Shown piece after piece: positions 8,244 to 17,310 of a DNA stretch of 34,628 nucleotides (positions within the stretch are counted from its first letter, which is position 1; each line of letters starts with the position of its first letter). The translations under genes and the position numbers were made by a program. The DNA comes from an uncultured Bacteroidales bacterium (GTDB taxonomy: Bacteria > Bacteroidota > Bacteroidia > Bacteroidales > UBA932). Location of the stretch: the NCBI GenBank assembly GCA_944326235.1, contig CALVDH010000026.1, positions 1 to 34,628 on the forward strand, given 5' to 3'. Under the pieces are notes generated by a model that saw only the letters and a list, made by a program, of their open reading frames with translations, was not told the origin of the DNA and searched no databases.

Positions 8244-11235
8244 CGTTCCCTCCGGGCATGATCATCGGCAGGAAGATGACCAGCGCGACGTAGGAGAAGA
8301 GCATGCCGCCCATGGTGCCGATGGCGAAGGCGAACCAGAAGACCTCTTCCTTACCGTCGAGCAGGAAGGGCACGAGACCCAGCACTGTGGAGAGGATGGT
8401 CAGTGATATCGGGATGATCTTGTGGTTGTAGGCCCGGATGAAACTGCGGCGGTGGGCCGGCATGCGGTTGTACTCGTTGACGATGTAGATGCCGGCGTTG
8501 ACCACGATGCCCGCGAGCATGATCATGGACGCGAATCCGCCCTGGTCGAAAGTCGTCTCAGTGAGGCGGAAGGCCAGGAAGATGCCTATGAACGAAACGG
8601 GTATGAGCGAGATTATGGCCAGCGGCTGCAGCAGGGACTCGAAGAGCACGGCGCATATCATGTAGATGATCACCACTATCAGCACGAGCAGTATCCACTG
8701 GTTCTTGGCCTTCTGCATCCAGTCGTACTGGGGGGAGGAGGCCTTGAAGCCTATCGGGAGGACGGAGGAGTTGAGCCGCTCGATTTCGGACTCCATGAGG
8801 CGTTCCTCCAGCTTGTATGAGCCGATGAAGTTGTAGCGGACGCAGAGGATGTACTCCTGGTCCTGGCGGAAGATATTGTTGCCGGAGTTGCGGCTGTCTA
8901 TAGAGCCTATCTCGGCGAAACGGATGTCCGTGCTGTCTATCCGGATGTATTCGTTGGCCAGGTGCCATACGTCGAAGTTCTCGGTGTCGTCCGATATCAG
9001 ACGGACGTCCATCCTCGTCCCGTAATCGCCCGGCGTGCTGCCTACGTACTGGGAGAAGAGCCTTTCGCTCAGGGCGCTGAATGCGGATACGGGGCTGATG
9101 CCGTAGAGTGAGAGGTTGTCGTAGTCGTAGGTTATCAGGTACTCGCGGCTGCCTTCGGAGGAGGAATAGTAGTGGCTCTCTGGCCCCTCGATACTCAGGT
9201 CCGTTACCCTCGGGTTGGCGGACAGGCGCTCCACCAGGTCCTCGCAGAAGCCGTAGAGGATGTCGTAGTTGTATCCCGAGAGGATGATGTTGCCGTTGCG
9301 GTAGGTCGCTCCGCCTATGTAGTTGGAGAAGTTCTGGTCGTTGATGCCGTAGACGCTCCAGTTGGCTCCGCCGTAGTCTATGGCCTTGCGGATGACCTGC
9401 TGCTTGAGTACGGCCGGGAAGGAGGTACGGTTGACGTCATCGTGGAACTCCACGGAGATGCTGCCCCTGTCGTAGGATGTAATCGAGGTGCGGAACAGCT
9501 TGATCTCATCGAACCCGGCCAGGAAGTTCTCCATGTAGACAATTATCTCATTGAGCTGCTGGACGGAGCAGCCCTCGGGCATGCCGGCGCTGATGTACAG
9601 CACGGGCCGTTCGGGCTGGCGGAACATCGATGCGAAGCCGTCCAGGCTCTTGCGGAAGAGCATGAAGGAGCCTCCGAAGGCAAGGAGGAAGAAGAGGATG
9701 ACGGCCCAGTTGAATTTCTTTACATAGAAGATGAACCGTGCGTAGCTCTGGGAGAAGCGCACTATCTTCCTGCGGCGCCGGATGGAGAACGCGATGCTCT
9801 CGGACTTCACCGGCAGGTAGTCGAGCAGGGCCGGCACGAAGAACAGGGCTGTGACCATCGATACGCTCAGATTGATGATGATGACAGTGGAGAAATCCGC
9901 CAGTATGCGCTTCTGCTCCTCCGGCAGGAAGAATATCACGGCCAGCGAGCCTATGGTAGTGAGCAGGGCGGCGAGTATCGCGAGGAACACCTTGCGGTCC
10001 CGGTAATAGGAGTAGTGCGAGACCATGATGATGGAGTTGTCGATGATGATGCTCAGCGATATCGATATGCCGGCCAGGGAGTAGATGTGTATGTCGATGT
10101 CCAGCAGGACGTAGAAGATGCAGGCTACTATGAGGTTGACCAGCAGGGTCAGGCCTATCAGGAAGGTGTACCGGAGGCTGAATGTGGTTGCCAGGATGAA
10201 GGCCAGCAGGATGACCACGCAGAGCAGGGTCCTGCGTATGAGCTTGCCCACCTCCTCGCTTATCTCGGTGGACACGTCGTAGGCCTTGAGGGCTGAGAAT
10301 GACTCCGGGAAACCGGCCTCGAGCCGTGACATGGTCTCCTCCACGGTGTGGCAGACCTGGACGGTGTTGATGGACTCTTCCGGGTAGACGGTGATGTTGA
10401 TGGTGTTGAGACCGTTGATGCGGTAGTAGGAGTCCGGCTGCCTCTCCTTGAGGGTGATGGAGGCCACGTCGCTGAGCCGGATGATGCGGCCTTCCTTGTT
10501 GGCTACGGGTACGCTGCTCAGTTCAACCGGGGCGTTGCGCAGGATGATGTCCGGCTCCTCGTCAGGGTTGTAGGCCGGAGCGCTGCCGACCACGCTGGTG
10601 CCCTGCAGGTATGACGAGACGGCGCTGTAGAGTTCCGATGTGCTGACTCCCGCGGCCTTCATCTTCTCAGGATTGAAGGCTATCTCCATGTAGTTGGGCG
10701 TAGCCCCGGAGAGCCTTACCGAACTGACTCCCTCGATGATGGAGAGGTCCTTGAGGATGTGGTCGTTGATATACTGCTCTATCTGGTTGGTGGGCAGGTC
10801 GGCGTTGACGGTGTAGGTGAGTATCGGGTCTACGTTTGCGCCTCCGGTGGAGACGGACAGCTCGGGATAGGACACCCCGTCCGGCAACTGGTCGTAGAGG
10901 GAGCGGAGCGCGGAGGATATCTCGAAACGGATAGCGTCCACGTCCTCTTTCTTCTTCAGGGTGATGTTTATCGAGCCCTCCTCCTTGCGGCTCATCGACG
11001 AGATGCGGCTGATGCCTTTGATGGAGGAGATGTAGCCCTCTATCTTGGAGGTGACCTCACTCTCGATGACCCTTGCCGACGCATCCTGCCAGTAGAATGT
11101 GACGGACATGGTCTGCTGCTTGTCCCTCGGCAGGTACTGCAGGTTTAGCGACGGCAGCATGGCCGCGCCGATGACCGTAAGCACCGCGAAGATCAGCAGC
11201 ACTGAGAATGACGGTATCCTTAGACCTCCTTTCAT
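8122..11235 (-). CDS. RND efflux permease, second subunit
   Basis: An inner-membrane resistance-nodulation-division pump, 1037 residues as read, the last gene of the efflux operon. It has the N-terminal helix, a large periplasmic porter region, the helix bundle with an IIIDNSIIM motif whose Asp (residue 399) matches the first proton-relay Asp of AcrB-type pumps, a second periplasmic half and a final helix bundle ending near VIFLPMIMPGG. The start overlaps the upstream RND gene as ATGA. The last ~40 residues, after NVT, are rich in Arg and Gly, antisense to the convergent MFS gene and unlike any RND tail, so the ancestral stop was probably lost and the frame runs on by 122 bp. It is clearly different from the other permease, so a hetero-trimer of the MdtB/MdtC kind is possible. 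Confidence 0.9.
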   Translation of the reverse strand: MKGGLRIPSFSVLLIFAVLTVIGAAMLPSLNLQYLPRDKQQTMSVTFYWQDASARVIESEVTSKIEGYISSIKGISRISSMSRKEEGSINITLKKKEDVDAIRFEISSALRSLYDQLPDGVSYPELSVSTGGANVDPILTYTVNADLPTNQIEQYINDHILKDLSIIEGVSSVRLSGATPNYMEIAFNPEKMKAAGVSTSELYSAVSSYLQGTSVVGSAPAYNPDEEPDIILRNAPVELSSVPVANKEGRIIRLSDVASITLKERQPDSYYRINGLNTINITVYPEESINTVQVCHTVEETMSRLEAGFPESFSALKAYDVSTEISEEVGKLIRRTLLCVVILLAFILATTFSLRYTFLIGLTLLVNLIVACIFYVLLDIDIHIYSLAGISISLSIIIDNSIIMVSHYSYYRDRKVFLAILAALLTTIGSLAVIFFLPEEQKRILADFSTVIIINLSVSMVTALFFVPALLDYLPVKSESIAFSIRRRRKIVRFSQSYARFIFYVKKFNWAVILFFLLAFGGSFMLFRKSLDGFASMFRQPERPVLYISAGMPEGCSVQQLNEIIVYMENFLAGFDEIKLFRTSITSYDRGSISVEFHDDVNRTSFPAVLKQQVIRKAIDYGGANWSVYGINDQNFSNYIGGATYRNGNIILSGYNYDILYGFCEDLVERLSANPRVTDLSIEGPESHYYSSSEGSREYLITYDYDNLSLYGISPVSAFSALSERLFSQYVGSTPGDYGTRMDVRLISDDTENFDVWHLANEYIRIDSTDIRFAEIGSIDSRNSGNNIFRQDQEYILCVRYNFIGSYKLEERLMESEIERLNSSVLPIGFKASSPQYDWMQKAKNQWILLVLIVVIIYMICAVLFESLLQPLAIISLIPVSFIGIFLAFRLTETTFDQGGFASMIMLAGIVVNAGIYIVNEYNRMPAHRRSFIRAYNHKIIPISLTILSTVLGLVPFLLDGKEEVFWFAFAIGTMGGMLFSYVALVIFLPMIMPGGNVTPPGCGGNGEPRRRRSREGKRGSGRLLSGRRRRKTDAPL

Positions 11236-14200
11236 CTGCTCTTCTTCCTATAGATCCGGTAGTATATCAGAGGTATGCCGAAGATGCTGACTATCAGTCC
11301 GACTATCATGCCGCCGATCATCACTATCGACATCGGGTACTGCAGGTCGGAGCCCATGTCTCCGCGGGTGAGGAAGGGCACCATCGCGAGCACGGTGGTC
11401 AGGGTGGTCATCAGGATAGGGTTGAGCCTCCGCGAGCCGCCGGTCATGATGGCCCGCAGCAGGCCGTAGCCGTTCTCCTTGCGCAGGCGGTTGATGGTGT
11501 CCACCTTGAGGATAGAGTCGTTGATGACGATACCGCTCATGACGACTATACCGATCATGGACATGGCGTTGATGCCGCCCCCGCATATCCACAGCAGCAG
11601 GAGGGCGCCGAAGATGTCCACCACTATCTCCGAGAGGATGATCAGGGGCTGGATGATGGACTCGAACTGCGCCGCGAGTATCAGATACAGCAGCAGAATG
11701 GCCACCACCGCTATCATCATCAGCTCCCGGATGGTCTCCCTGCTGGAGAAATACGAGCCGCTGAAGGCTACATCCCAGGTGCCGTCCTCGACGGAGAGTT
11801 CCCGCGCAGTGGCCATTACCCCGGGGACCTCCGAGTCGGGAATGTCCAGCTCCAGGGGATAGAAATTGCCCGACATTCCGGAGACAATGGTCTTCAGGTC
11901 CCTGCTGCGGCCTTCCGTGATGAAGGCGCTCAGAGGGATGTCGGCCCCGTCCCGGTTGCGGACGCTTCCGTTGAGAAGGTCAGGGCTGCGGTCGCGGTCG
12001 CCGACCACTACGGGGATGGAGTAGTCGCCGGTGGTGATGGAGAAAATATTGTCCTCCCTTGTGCGCTTGCGCAGGGTGCTGAGGACATCGGAGTAGGAGA
12101 TGCCGTACAGGGACATTTTCTCAATGTCCAGAACAAGCATTATCTGTTCCTGCCAGCTGATGGGGGAGATGTACACGTCCGGAGCCGCTTCGCCGATGTC
12201 GGCAAGGATGGAGTTGAGCCGGTCGGGCTCAGGAGTGCGTCCGTCGCGGCCGCTTATCTGGACGGTGAGTTTGGAGCCGTCACTGGAGAACATGAGGGTA
12301 AAGAGGTTGCCGGCATCGGTGAAATTGAAGGAGGCGTCGGGATAATGCTCCCGGAGGAAGGCGGCGGCCCCGTTCATCAGGCTGTCGAGTCCTTCTGCGG
12401 TGCGGGCCTTGAAGTAGATCTGCGCCTCGCTCTGGCTCATGTCCCGGGTATGCGGCATGAGGAACTGCTGGGTGCCGCACATCTGGGTTACCTGGGCGGT
12501 ATGGGGCTGTACGGCCTCGACGAGGGCGGTGCTGCGGCGGTCGTTCTCCGCGATGGTCACGGGCCGGTTCCAGTCCACGTTGAGGATGATGTCGCTCTTG
12601 GTCACGGGAGGGAAGGTGCTCTTGTCCAGCTCCATGAACAGCAGTACGGACAGGGGGATGGACACGGCCATGAGGGTCAGGACGGTACCCTGGTGGCGGA
12701 AGGTCCATTTGAGTGCCTTCTCGTAGGAGGGGCCCAGCTCCAGGAATCGGTCGATGCGGGCAAGGTACTTGTTGTCTACCTTCCGGCCGCGGCGGCGGTA
12801 CATGGCGTAGTAGTAGACCGGCACCACGAGGACGGCGAAGAGGAGGGAGGAGAAGAGACCCACGGTGATGGCCACGGCCTGGTCGAAGAATATCTCTCCG
12901 GCAATGCCGCTGAGGAAGACCAGGGGCACGAAGACGGCGCAGTTGGTCAGGATGGAACTGAGCATCGGGGCAAATACCTCCCCGGAGCCTATCGCCACGG
13001 CGTCCTCTAAGTTGTCGCCGCGCTCCCACCGCTGGGTGATATTGTCAATGACGATGATCGAGTTGTCCACCATCATGCCGACGCTCAGGATAAGTCCGGC
13101 GAGGGAGATGATGTTGATGCTGATGCCCATGAGGAAGAGGGCCAGCATCGAGGTGAGGAGAGAGACAATGATGGTGGGGATGATGAGCAGGGAGAAGCGG
13201 AAGTTGCGCATGAAGAGCAGAATCACGATGCTGGCGAGGATGATGCCGGCGTAGAGGTTCTGCTCCAGGTTCTCTATGGTGTAGCGCAGCAGCTCTGTCT
13301 GGTCGCGGGTGACGGTGAACTCCACTCCGGGGTAGTCCTCGCGGAACTCCTCTATGCGGCCGTTGAGCTCGTCCTGGAGGGTGTTCATCCTCGCGTCGCT
13401 CTGCTTGATGATGGCCATGCTGACCGCCCGGCTGCCGTCGGAGCGGATGAGGCAGTCCTCGGAGGCGGGCTGCTCGATGACTTCGGCAAGGTCGCTGAAG
13501 AGGTAGACTCGGCCGCCGATGTTGAGGCGGATGTTCTCTATGTCGTCCTTGGAGTTGATCTCGGAGTTGAAGCGGATGTTCCAGTGGTACTGGCCGTCGC
13601 GTATCGAGAGGTTGCCCAGGCGGATGTTGTTGGCCTCGATGGCCTCGGAGAGCCTTTCGGGGGTGACTCCTATGGCCGTGAGCCGTTCGATGTCAGGGAT
13701 GATGAGTATCTCGGGGAAGACAAGTCCACTGAGGTCCACCATCGCCACCTCGGGTATCTGCTCGATACGCTTGGAGATGACGCTGGAGGCCAGCCGGCTC
13801 AGTTCCATGGTGCGGGAGGTGTCCCGGACTGTCATGTTTACGAAGAAGGCAGGGATATCGGTGGCGCTGGACTTGAGGGCCTTGGGCCGCTCGGCTCCTT
13901 CCGGCAGGGAGGACAGGGCCCGGTCTATCCGCTCGTTGACCTCCACGAAGATGAAGTCGATGTCGGCTCCGTAGTCGAAGCTCAGGCGGATGATGCCCAC
14001 CCCGCTCTCGGACTGGGAGCGGATGTCGGTCAGCGAGGGTATCTGCATGAGCTGGCGGCGCAGGGGCTGGAGGTATTCGTCCATCTCGCGGGCGGAGCTG
14101 CCCTCTACCTTGACCTGCACGGTGATCTGGGGGATGTCCACATCGGGCATGAGGGAGACCGGTATCAGCTTGATGGACACCGCTCCGAGGACTGCCACGG

Positions 14201-14252
14201 CGAAGAGCACCATGGAGACCGCTACAGGCCGTTTGATGAGCTTGCGGATCAT
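11232..14252 (-). CDS. RND efflux permease, first subunit
   Basis: A 1006-residue RND superfamily transporter that moves substrates from periplasm or inner membrane into the outer-membrane duct, driven by protons. The typical opening IRKLIKRPVAV is followed by a first helix, the porter domain (PDVDIPQITV, then the GVGIIRL strand), and a fourth-helix motif MMVDNSIIVIDNI whose Asp at residue 396 is the expected proton-relay residue. The second half repeats the architecture, with GIVVMSGIVINDSI in the later bundle. Start and stop overlap the adaptor gene and the second permease gene by four bases each (ATGA), so the operon is translated in a coupled way. Substrate class (drug, bile salt, other) cannot be read from sequence. 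Confidence 0.93.
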   Translation of the reverse strand: MIRKLIKRPVAVSMVLFAVAVLGAVSIKLIPVSLMPDVDIPQITVQVKVEGSSAREMDEYLQPLRRQLMQIPSLTDIRSQSESGVGIIRLSFDYGADIDFIFVEVNERIDRALSSLPEGAERPKALKSSATDIPAFFVNMTVRDTSRTMELSRLASSVISKRIEQIPEVAMVDLSGLVFPEILIIPDIERLTAIGVTPERLSEAIEANNIRLGNLSIRDGQYHWNIRFNSEINSKDDIENIRLNIGGRVYLFSDLAEVIEQPASEDCLIRSDGSRAVSMAIIKQSDARMNTLQDELNGRIEEFREDYPGVEFTVTRDQTELLRYTIENLEQNLYAGIILASIVILLFMRNFRFSLLIIPTIIVSLLTSMLALFLMGISINIISLAGLILSVGMMVDNSIIVIDNITQRWERGDNLEDAVAIGSGEVFAPMLSSILTNCAVFVPLVFLSGIAGEIFFDQAVAITVGLFSSLLFAVLVVPVYYYAMYRRRGRKVDNKYLARIDRFLELGPSYEKALKWTFRHQGTVLTLMAVSIPLSVLLFMELDKSTFPPVTKSDIILNVDWNRPVTIAENDRRSTALVEAVQPHTAQVTQMCGTQQFLMPHTRDMSQSEAQIYFKARTAEGLDSLMNGAAAFLREHYPDASFNFTDAGNLFTLMFSSDGSKLTVQISGRDGRTPEPDRLNSILADIGEAAPDVYISPISWQEQIMLVLDIEKMSLYGISYSDVLSTLRKRTREDNIFSITTGDYSIPVVVGDRDRSPDLLNGSVRNRDGADIPLSAFITEGRSRDLKTIVSGMSGNFYPLELDIPDSEVPGVMATARELSVEDGTWDVAFSGSYFSSRETIRELMMIAVVAILLLYLILAAQFESIIQPLIILSEIVVDIFGALLLLWICGGGINAMSMIGIVVMSGIVINDSILKVDTINRLRKENGYGLLRAIMTGGSRRLNPILMTTLTTVLAMVPFLTRGDMGSDLQYPMSIVMIGGMIVGLIVSIFGIPLIYYRIYRKKSR

Positions 14253-15328
14253 TGTCTTACGATGACTTTGGATTCGTGGGCGAGGTTGAGGTTGCCGGAG
14301 GTGATGACGGCGTCACCGAGCTCCAGCTGGGCGTTGCGCTCCTGATTGACCCGCACCACATGGCTCTCGCTGTTGGACATGAGGATGTCCACATAGACCC
14401 AGCGGGCGGAGCTGTCGGCGCTCTGGTATACGAAGAGCACATCCTGGTTGTCGCGCATGACCACTGCGCTCTTGGGCACCACCTGCTGGCGGGGGATTAT
14501 CTCCTCGACGGTCACACGGACGTTCATGCCGTCCATCATGTTGCCGTCGGAGTTGCCCACGGAGGCGGTTATCTGGATCTGGCCCTTCTCGTCCACCATG
14601 GGGTTGATGGCGGTGATGCGGCCGGTGTAGGTCTTGTCAGGGTTGTTGAAGGGGGATATCTTCACGGGCATGCCCGTCCTGACGGAGGGTATCTCCGACT
14701 CCAGGAGGGGAAATGTCACCTCGAAGCTGCTGTCGTCGATCAGGGTGCAGAATTCCTCCGAAGGGGCGTTCTCGTAGACCCGGGCCTTGATGCCGGCCAC
14801 CTTGCCGCTGAACGGGGCGGTTATCTTCGTGCCGCGCAGGTCGCTCAGGGCCTTGCGATAGGTCTGCTCCGCGTCGTTGTAGCCCGAGCGGGTGCGGGCG
14901 ATGGCCATGGTGGCGGGAGGTACCTGAGCCGTGTCCGCATCCCCGTAGCCGAAGCCTATCAGCACGTCGTTCATGTCGATGCGGGCCTTGCTGAGGGCGT
15001 TCTCGGCCTGAGCCAGGGCGATGGAGGCATTTTCCTGGTCGAGGGAGGCTATCAGCTCTCCTTCACCGACCTTCTGGCCGTTGATGAAATTGACCTGCTC
15101 GATGGTCCCCGTGGTGCCGAAGCGCAGTGTGCTCTTGCGGACGGCCGCCAGTTTTCCGTTGCTTATGGTCTGGCGGGTGAAGTCCTGGAGGCGGAGGGTC
15201 ATGGTATCCACGTAGTTGCCCTCCACTGCCTGGGACAGGCGGGTGAGGGTGTCGTCTTCCATCTCATTCTTGTTCCGGCCGCAGGCGGCTGCGAGCAGAA
15301 GCAGCGGCAGTATCATCAGTTTCTTCAT
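14249..15328 (-). CDS. RND efflux periplasmic adaptor (lipoprotein)
   Basis: A membrane-fusion protein of 359 residues that links the RND permeases to the TolC-like channel. It has a lipoprotein signal with LLAAAC (Cys at residue 16), a lipoyl/barrel-sandwich half (FINGQKVGEGELIASLD), a short alpha-hairpin around residues 100-155, the matching lipoyl half (ITAPFSGKVAGIKAR), a beta-barrel domain (INPMVDEKGQIQI) and a membrane-proximal domain with VVPKSAVV. The hairpin is short compared with AcrA. The start lies 15 bp downstream of the TolC gene stop, and its stop overlaps the RND gene (ATGA). Its place between duct and pump genes supports the assignment. Confidence 0.92.
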   Translation of the reverse strand: MKKLMILPLLLLAAACGRNKNEMEDDTLTRLSQAVEGNYVDTMTLRLQDFTRQTISNGKLAAVRKSTLRFGTTGTIEQVNFINGQKVGEGELIASLDQENASIALAQAENALSKARIDMNDVLIGFGYGDADTAQVPPATMAIARTRSGYNDAEQTYRKALSDLRGTKITAPFSGKVAGIKARVYENAPSEEFCTLIDDSSFEVTFPLLESEIPSVRTGMPVKISPFNNPDKTYTGRITAINPMVDEKGQIQITASVGNSDGNMMDGMNVRVTVEEIIPRQQVVPKSAVVMRDNQDVLFVYQSADSSARWVYVDILMSNSESHVVRVNQERNAQLELGDAVITSGNLNLAHESKVIVRQ

Positions 15329-15343
15329 ATTTCCACAGGTTTG

Positions 15344-16876
15344 CTAGTCTTCTATGAGTTTGTCAAATTCGGCGTCGAGGTCCTTGCCGTAGATATAGTC
15401 GTAGAGGGTGTCCTTGCGCAGGCTGTAGTAGTAGTTCCAGTAGTTGGCCAGCTCCTCGATGTACTGGGCGGAGGCCTCGTCCCTCTCGTTCTGGGCCGTG
15501 TTGATGTCGAGGATGCTGATGCTGCCGTTGCGGAAGCGCTGGAGTGCCAGCTCGAAACGCTCGGCGGCTATCCCGTCGGCTTTCTGCGATACGTCGCACT
15601 GCTTGGACTGGGCGTTGAACTGTACTACGCGGATGTAGATGTCCTGCCGGCGGTCCATGATCTCCTGCTCGACCTGGGTCAGGATGATTTCCTGCTGGGT
15701 CTTGGCCATCTGCACCTTGCCCTTTCCGAGGCCCCAGTCCACAATCGGGACGCTGAGGCTCAGGCCGACGATCTCCTGGTCGATGGGGTTGCGGTAGGAG
15801 GAGACGAAGTCGTTGCCGGTCTGGGTCAGTCCGAACTGGGCGGTGAGCGTGGCGCTGAATCCGCGTTCGGCCTTGGCCTGGGCTATGGCGGCCTCGGCCT
15901 CGATGAGGTTGATCTCGTTGTTGAGGCTGAAGGAGGTGTTCTGCAGGCTGCGGGTGACGGCGTCCTCCTCGTCTATGGTGATGTCGGAGTGGTGGGTCGG
16001 GGTGATGAGGGAAAATTCTGTGTCGTCGGTCAGTCCGAGGTAGGACCGGAGGCTGAGCATGGCCTGGCGCAGCTCCACCTCGGCGCTGGCCACGGCGATG
16101 TCGGCGTTGAGCAGCTGAAGCTCCATCTGCAGGAGCTCATCCTTCGTATAGGTGCCGATGCCGAATCTCTCCTGGGCTATGGCGTAGAGCTGCTGTGTGC
16201 TCTCGTAGCGGCTGCGGGCCATCTCGAGGCTCTTCTGGGAGCGGAGTACGTTGAAGAAATAGGTCGTGGCCGTGACGGCGATGCTTTCCATGTCCTCGAG
16301 GTACACGCGCTTGGACATCTCGTAGCGCTTGGGCTCAGTCTTCTTCTCCCACTTGAGGCGGTTGTACTGGAAGATGGGCTGGTAGTAGGCGATGTTTACG
16401 GGGTTGGAGTTGTAGGTCATGTCCCCGAAGGGGGAGAACTGGTCGAATCGGTTGAGGTAGGTGTTCAGGGATACGGTACCTCCGGTGAACGGGATGTTCT
16501 GGTCGATGGACAGCTGCAGGGAGTTGTTCATGTTGTCGTTCTGGACGTAGTGGGTCTCGCCGGTCTCGGCGTCCTGCAGGGCCACGATGGAGCGGTTGTA
16601 CTGTCCGATGTCGGCCCCGAGGTTCAGCGAGGGGAGGAACTGCGCCCTGTACGACCGGAACTGCCAGTAGCTGCTGATGAACGAGTACCGGGCCACCAGC
16701 GCCGGCAGCGACTTGCTCTGAGCCATCACGATTACGTCCTCGAGGGTGAAGTCCCAGTGACGCGGTGCTGCCTCCCGCACTGCCGCCGTGCTGTCCTGCG
16801 CCGACAGATTTCCCGCTACTGCACCAGCCGTCAGCATCAGCGCTGCCGCAGCAAATATTTTCTTTAGGATATTCAT
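15344..16876 (-). CDS. TolC-like outer-membrane efflux protein
   Basis: An outer-membrane channel of the efflux RND system (OEP/TolC family), about 510 residues from the chosen start. The ATG at 16876 opens a clear signal peptide (MNILKKIFAAAALMLTAGA...); an in-frame start 51 bp further upstream would put a polar stretch before it and would overlap the TATCTTTG box at 16896-16903, so it is rejected. The mature part begins with the usual FTLEDVIVMAQ helix, shows two long repeated helical segments with sequences like ELLQMELQLLNADIAVASAE and ILDINTAQNERDEA, and ends in an acidic tail. It is the first gene of a four-gene minus-strand operon with adaptor and two permeases. Confidence 0.92.
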   Translation of the reverse strand: MNILKKIFAAAALMLTAGAVAGNLSAQDSTAAVREAAPRHWDFTLEDVIVMAQSKSLPALVARYSFISSYWQFRSYRAQFLPSLNLGADIGQYNRSIVALQDAETGETHYVQNDNMNNSLQLSIDQNIPFTGGTVSLNTYLNRFDQFSPFGDMTYNSNPVNIAYYQPIFQYNRLKWEKKTEPKRYEMSKRVYLEDMESIAVTATTYFFNVLRSQKSLEMARSRYESTQQLYAIAQERFGIGTYTKDELLQMELQLLNADIAVASAEVELRQAMLSLRSYLGLTDDTEFSLITPTHHSDITIDEEDAVTRSLQNTSFSLNNEINLIEAEAAIAQAKAERGFSATLTAQFGLTQTGNDFVSSYRNPIDQEIVGLSLSVPIVDWGLGKGKVQMAKTQQEIILTQVEQEIMDRRQDIYIRVVQFNAQSKQCDVSQKADGIAAERFELALQRFRNGSISILDINTAQNERDEASAQYIEELANYWNYYYSLRKDTLYDYIYGKDLDAEFDKLIED

Positions 16877-16895
16877 AGGTCTGCCATGTTCTCCG

Positions 16896-16903
16896 CAAAG
16901 ATA
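16896..16903 (-). promoter_or_regulatory. -7 box of the RND efflux operon
   Basis: The minus strand reads TATCTTTG, a perfect TAnnTTTG box, about 20 bp before the TolC-like gene start at 16876. A run of A bases lies just upstream on the plus strand. It is the only promoter candidate seen ahead of the four efflux genes. Confidence 0.6.
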
Positions 16904-16950
16904 AAAAAAAATAGTTAGACAGCGCAATTTCGGCTTTGAAATTCAGTAAT

Positions 16951-17310
16951 TTATTCAGTTGCCGATACAGAGACCCACAGGGATACTTTCGAGAAACGGT
17001 CTTTGAAGTGGACCAGCATCCGCCGTATGTAGTCCTCATTGGTGATGTTGGTCATGTTGGTAATCTGCGGCACGCTGACACCGGCGGCCTTGAACGCGGC
17101 TTCAGGGGAGTTGCCTACGAAGTACATGGTGCTGTCCGTACCGTCGGAGTAATCTATCGACACGCTTATCAGCATGGTGCCGCTGCCCTCCGGTTCCGAG
17201 AGGTCGGTGATGACGGTTTCAGGGTCGAGTGCGGCGCTTGAGGTGACTATCTGCGCATTCAGGGCCGCAGAGACAAGCAGGGCGAGGCCCAGGAGAAGTA
17301 AACGTTTCAT
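16951..17310 (-). CDS. Small secreted protein of unknown function
   Basis: A 119-residue product with a typical Sec signal peptide (MKRLLLLGLALLVSAALNAQ, cleavage probably before or after the Gln). The mature ~100 residues show no motif I recognise; they contain short beta-like stretches (SVSIDYSDGTDSTMYFVG) and a C-terminal segment with alternating basic and hydrophobic residues. The start overlaps the stop of the upstream propeller gene as ATGA, so it is translated with that gene and is the third cistron of a propeller operon. A role as a partner of the two propeller lipoproteins is inferred from coupling only. Confidence 0.75.
   Translation of the reverse strand: MKRLLLLGLALLVSAALNAQIVTSSAALDPETVITDLSEPEGSGTMLISVSIDYSDGTDSTMYFVGNSPEAAFKAAGVSVPQITNMTNITNEDYIRRMLVHFKDRFSKVSLWVSVSATE

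Noticed and set aside
11208..13010. Long open frames on the plus strand opposite the RND, adaptor and TolC genes (also 14252-16867 and 9172-10296)
   Set aside because: They are antisense to well-supported genes, composed of low-complexity Gly/His/Asp/Val-rich sequence with no family motif; high GC of the true genes leaves the opposite strand open.
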